From positions 17,935,118 to 17,999,117 of the forward strand of contig NC_087078.1 in NCBI RefSeq assembly GCF_026151205.1: DNA of 64,000 nucleotides. The letters run 5' to 3'. A program made the position numbers and the translations under genes. This document shows positions 60,258 to 64,000 of this stretch, piece by piece. Position 1 is the first letter of the stretch; each line of letters starts with the position of its first letter. Source of the DNA: Bolinopsis microptera. Its lineage: Eukaryota; Ctenophora; Tentaculata; Lobata; Bolinopsidae. Under the pieces are notes generated by a model that saw nothing but the letters and a program-made list of their open reading frames with translations, was not told where the DNA came from and did not search any database.

Positions 60258-61738
60258 TCTCACTTGTCGGGGTGTGTCATAATATTAAAAAGAAATGCAG
60301 ATGGTACTCTAACTGTAGGTCGTAGGACTATAACAGTTAATGGGGATTTGTGCAGGTGTTTTATGACTCCAGTATAATTGGTGGTTGCAGTATAATTGCA
60401 AAGAGCGCTAACAGCAGGGAGGTGGGATGGTGTTATCACAGGACCTATCTAGTCAGCGCAGTGCTATTTCAAGTTAGTTTCTAGACCACATAGAACTATT
60501 ATAGCGACAGAATCAGAGGTTTGGGCTCCAGTGATTTTAAAATGGTCAGAAAATGGACAAAATTTTCACGCATCACCACAGCAAGTGATGGAGTGCGTGA
60601 GATTGGGAGTACAGTTTGCAGAGAAGTTGGCAGGAGTGATATGAGGTACTGGTGAGAGAGGGAGCAGCTATATAGTGAGCACCTTGCGTTCGGTTACCAA
60701 ACCGATAACTAAACCGATAACTACGTGCTAACTCACTTCTAACAATCCCTACAAGTTGAGAGATGACGTCATGGCACAACACCCAATCAAATGAGAGATC
60801 TCGGGTATCATTAACCAATTAGAAGCCAGCAGCTGAATAAACCACCAGTGGGACGGTAGATGCAGTTAGCAGCTAGTTAAGAAGCTACAGAATCTCCTGA
60901 CTCATGACTGCACTCATCTAACCATGCTTACGCGTGCTCTGTGAAATCGTGACGCGCTTCTTTCACAAGTTAGGGGGCTCTGATCACACTTCACAGCAAA
61001 CGACCGGATATGAGTTGAGAAATACCTGCTCTCAGTAGGTGAAATAGTTGGGGTGGTATTAACACCGCGGGGGCGCTATATCACGCAAAAAAAGCGGTTT
61101 AGTGATTACCGCAACGCTGTCAGCATAACAGGAAATTAATTAGTCGGCTGGTATTGGCGACGACTAAGATATAGTTTAAATACGTTGTCAACTAAAATAT
61201 CGCTTCTAATGGATTAATCTTGCTCTACGTAATTCTTGTCAAGTAAAACCCAGGTTTTACCAGGAGTTTAATTAAGATTCTGAGAAAGCGATATTAAAAG
61301 TGCTCGACCAAGATTAGACAGCATACTACTTATCCGATGATAACTCTAGCGAGTGGGAATTGGGATGGCTGGAGCAATTTCTTACCCTGGTGAATCTCGG
61401 GGCGACTCAGCTCAGCTTGCGCAACTCACAAATTGAAATATGATGGTATAGGAACTCCCAGAATAGAAAAAGGAATTCACAGGAATAACAACAATTTATA
61501 CGTTCTATTAAATTAGAGTAAGGGTGGGGCTCCAGCAGGTAATTTATAATGTCTAGGCCCGGGACCCTCTGCATAACCTAATACTAATTATAGTAGTAGT
61601 GTGGTTATTGTTTACTGGTTTTCTTGTTAATCGAACCACAATGCAAATGGTTGAAGTGTGTATTTTAAAAGTGAATCTGAGTTTAAACACGTGCCTCATT
61701 AAGTTACCTCTACATTCTACAATCTACCCATATCAGAA
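60258..61738. other. No gene recognised
   Basis: Mixed sequence with no long frame. A minus-strand 81-codon frame (60573-60818) is not convincing. Confidence 0.4.
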
Positions 61739-61805
61739 TACAGTAAAACCCTGATTAACCGCAGATGTTTCCTCAAACTCCGCGGTAAATCGGGGTTTTA
61801 CTGTA
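61739..61805. mobile_element. pogo/Tigger-like micro-MITE, 63 bp, TA target duplication
   Basis: Element 61741-61803 begins CAGTAAAACCCTGATTAACC and ends GGTAAATCGGGGTTTTACTG, flanked by TA on both sides. CAGTAAAACC termini with a TA duplication are typical of pogo-group Tc1/mariner elements. It is little more than two inverted repeats. Confidence 0.8.
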
Positions 61806-62429
61806 CATGGTCAGAGATAAATGTTTTCTAACTAGCCGTAATACATTATTCTTTTAAATTTTCAAAGTTTATTTTACTGCCTGACCACTCAGCTTCCGGT
61901 CAATTATCATTCATGGACGATTTACGAACAAAGCAATTAAAGCTGGTTGATTTGAAACGAATGATCCAATAAATTAAATAAATAATAAATAAATAGCTAC
62001 AATAACGCAAAAACCTTTTATCTAACAATAACACCGTCCTAACGCTTAGTTTACTTTGGTCGACAAGTTCAAACTTCATAACCTAATTGGATGTTTCTGC
62101 TGCTGGTCAAGCTTCAACTGCTACAACTAGGCAAAATTTAATTTGGAAATCAGGCGTTTAATTTCCAAGTTATGCCTTCACGTCGTTATAGAGTTGTATT
62201 AGAGTTGTTATAATCCCATTAATTTGATTAATTGTATTTTGGGACACGATGTGTGCACTTTTTCATACTGCTATATAGTATATAGCCGCCAAATCAGCAG
62301 ACCAACAAGTTGATGACGGCAACAAACTGAATATTGAACTAGTTTATTACATGAATATGAGCAAAATAATATAATTCAGGGAAAGGGAGGAGCCGGGAGG
62401 AGGGGGATGACCATATTTAAGTATTGGAT

Positions 62430-62520
62430 AAAAATATATATATAGGTATATTAAAGTATATTAAAATATATTCCTGGATTCAATTCGGCAAAATACCTAC
62501 ATTTTAATATACTTTAATAT
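62430..62520. repeat. AT-rich palindrome (hairpin)
   Basis: ATATTAAAGTATATTAAAAT faces ATTTTAATATACTTTAATAT across a loop of about 35 bp (TTCCTGGATTCAATTCGG and flanks). It could form a 20-bp stem. A MITE or replication slippage product are both possible. Confidence 0.75.
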
Positions 62521-62888
62521 GGTCAGCTCGCCAACCCCATTCTAACCATTCGCCTATTCATAATCAATAATATTGCTCAATTGTAATTACAAATGTCGCA
62601 CCTACACGGTTGAGATTGAATATAATGAGATTGAGTTAGATTGCAAATGAAATCACTGCAAGGCAACACTGAATATCATTTCCTAAAGTGCTTTGGGTCC
62701 AGGTTTTTGACACCGAAGGTGATAGAGTAGTAGTTTGCATCCTAACCCTAATTTTTTGCACCGACAAACCTCACGCCGTTGAGTCTCACGCCGTTGAGTC
62801 CCGGGCCCAGATGGTCCCGTAAATTTGAGTCTCGGGCCCAGATGGTCCCGTAAATTTTATTATCCTATTCTTGCCCTAACTATATATA

Positions 62889-63212
62889 GGGTATGTTAAA
62901 AGGCTGATCAGTCAAGAAATAAGCACCTCAACGTTTATATTGACAAATTTGCATTCTTGATTTTCCGGATAACGATCAGGTTAGAATTTGTCCGAAGCTT
63001 CTCAACGGAGTGGACAGTGAAATGACCTACGGTAAATCGTTAATTCAAATAATGATACGGTTTTTTGAGTTTTAAAACTAAAATATACAGGGTACGTTAA
63101 AAGGCATATCAGTCAAGAAATAAGCACCTCAACGTTTAAATTGACAAATTTGCATTTCTTCCGGATAACGAGCAAGTTTGAATTTTCTTGGAAGCTTCCA
63201 TTTCCAAACGGA
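62889..63212 (+). repeat. Direct duplication of about 115 bp, copies 200 bp apart
   Basis: GGTATGTTAAAAGGCTGATCAG and GGTACGTTAAAAGGCATATCAG begin two copies that share TCAAGAAATAAGCACCTCAA and TTCCGGATAACGA. Just upstream, CGGGCCCAGATGGTCCCGTA is also duplicated (62805-62855). Confidence 0.85.
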
Positions 63213-64000
63213 ATTTGGACAAATTGGAGGGCCGCGAAAAGCAACCGTTGAAATCTCGAAGTTTGAATACACTAAATGTTCGAAATTTGAAGGCCAGCTT
63301 TCTGCGGCTCTGTTATATTTATTATTTTGGGACGGGTTGTAATGAAATGACAGATGAAGAGAATGGTGAAACTTTTTCGGACCATTATCGCCAGTTACTG
63401 ACATTTTCTGGCCATTTTCGTCATTGGTGAAGATTGTAGACAGATGGTGTAAAGGATGGGAAAAGGAGGAACATTAATGTTTCGCCAGACATCCCCAAAC
63501 CTACAATGTCTGAAATGGTGATTGTCAAAGTGGGGATTATCCCCCATGTGTCCAGACCAAAGTCACGAATAATAGCAAAGTTGTGCATATGTTCTCATAT
63601 GAGAAGGTTTCCTATTGGATTGCTCAACTGAACAACCTTGAACCAAGTGAAAAGAACTGATTATTCGAACGAAACCTCTCTTTATATATCTCTAGAGCTC
63701 TGAGGTATAGTTAAAGTGGCGCTCTCGTTGGATTGAGTTAAATGGTTCATGAACGTCCAGTTTACTAGTAATACGACATTTACTATAAAAGAAACGCGAG
63801 AACATTTCCTCATTAATTAAATCCTTTAAAGAAAGTGGGGTGGGTTTCTCAGAAATTTTCTCTTGACTGTAATGAACTCATGAATTGTCTTCTTAAATTT
63901 TCAATTTGTCTTGTCACCACTTTTTACTCAGTCTCATGATGAAGTGATGAGACATCCTGGAATTCAATCTGGGTCATGACAAATGATTTCTCTAATTTCA
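63213..64000. other. No gene recognised
   Basis: Only short frames (91 codons minus, 80 codons plus, overlapping), neither recognised. No splice-supported exon seen. Confidence 0.4.

Overview
The window is animal nuclear DNA: AT-rich, mostly non-coding, with spliceosomal introns, a pol III tRNA gene and many transposable elements. The recognisable genes are metazoan (an integrin-linked kinase and several tetraspanin fragments). The deep divergence of the ILK exons from the human protein and the L2/CR1-type LINEs suggest an invertebrate, possibly a non-bilaterian, but the sequence alone does not settle the clade.

Layout. 1-4.7 kb: an 11-bp minisatellite, a frameshifted tetraspanin fragment (2.16-2.50 kb) and the first exon of a small predicted signal-peptide protein. 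4.745-23.352 kb: a very large inverted repeat with arms of about 9.2 kb and 8.8 kb around a 0.6-kb spacer. Each arm carries, in mirror image, two tetraspanin modules (second extracellular loop plus TM4, no TM1-TM3 seen), a Ser/Thr/Pro-repeat protein with a hydrophobic segment, E-box minisatellites and a hAT MITE. The tetraspanin reading frames are open in the right arm and broken by scattered indels in the left arm. The small signal-peptide gene shows the opposite pattern.

23.35-49.2 kb is gene-poor and transposon-rich: a degenerate LINE on the minus strand (34.6-37.6 kb), two foldback elements, a LINE with an intact endonuclease/reverse transcriptase frame (41.2-44.8 kb), and a third LINE fragment interrupted by two DNA transposons (45.7-49.15 kb). 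An interstitial telomere-like array lies at 32.1 kb.

49.27-56.80 kb holds seven consecutive, phase-compatible exons of ILK (ankyrin repeats to pseudokinase N-lobe, 285 codons). The C-lobe exons were not found and may lie beyond the window. Downstream are a tRNA-Thr(AGT) on the minus strand and a candidate antisense secreted-peptide gene. 58-64 kb holds only repeats and small MITEs.

The most unusual observations are splice-site architectures: the exon-end plus 5' splice site is tandemly triplicated in both ILK exon 5 and one tetraspanin exon, and ILK exon 6 is preceded by a tandem array of TACTAAC branch-point motifs. Two TIR transposons are built internally from many copies of one 15-bp motif that flips orientation near the middle.
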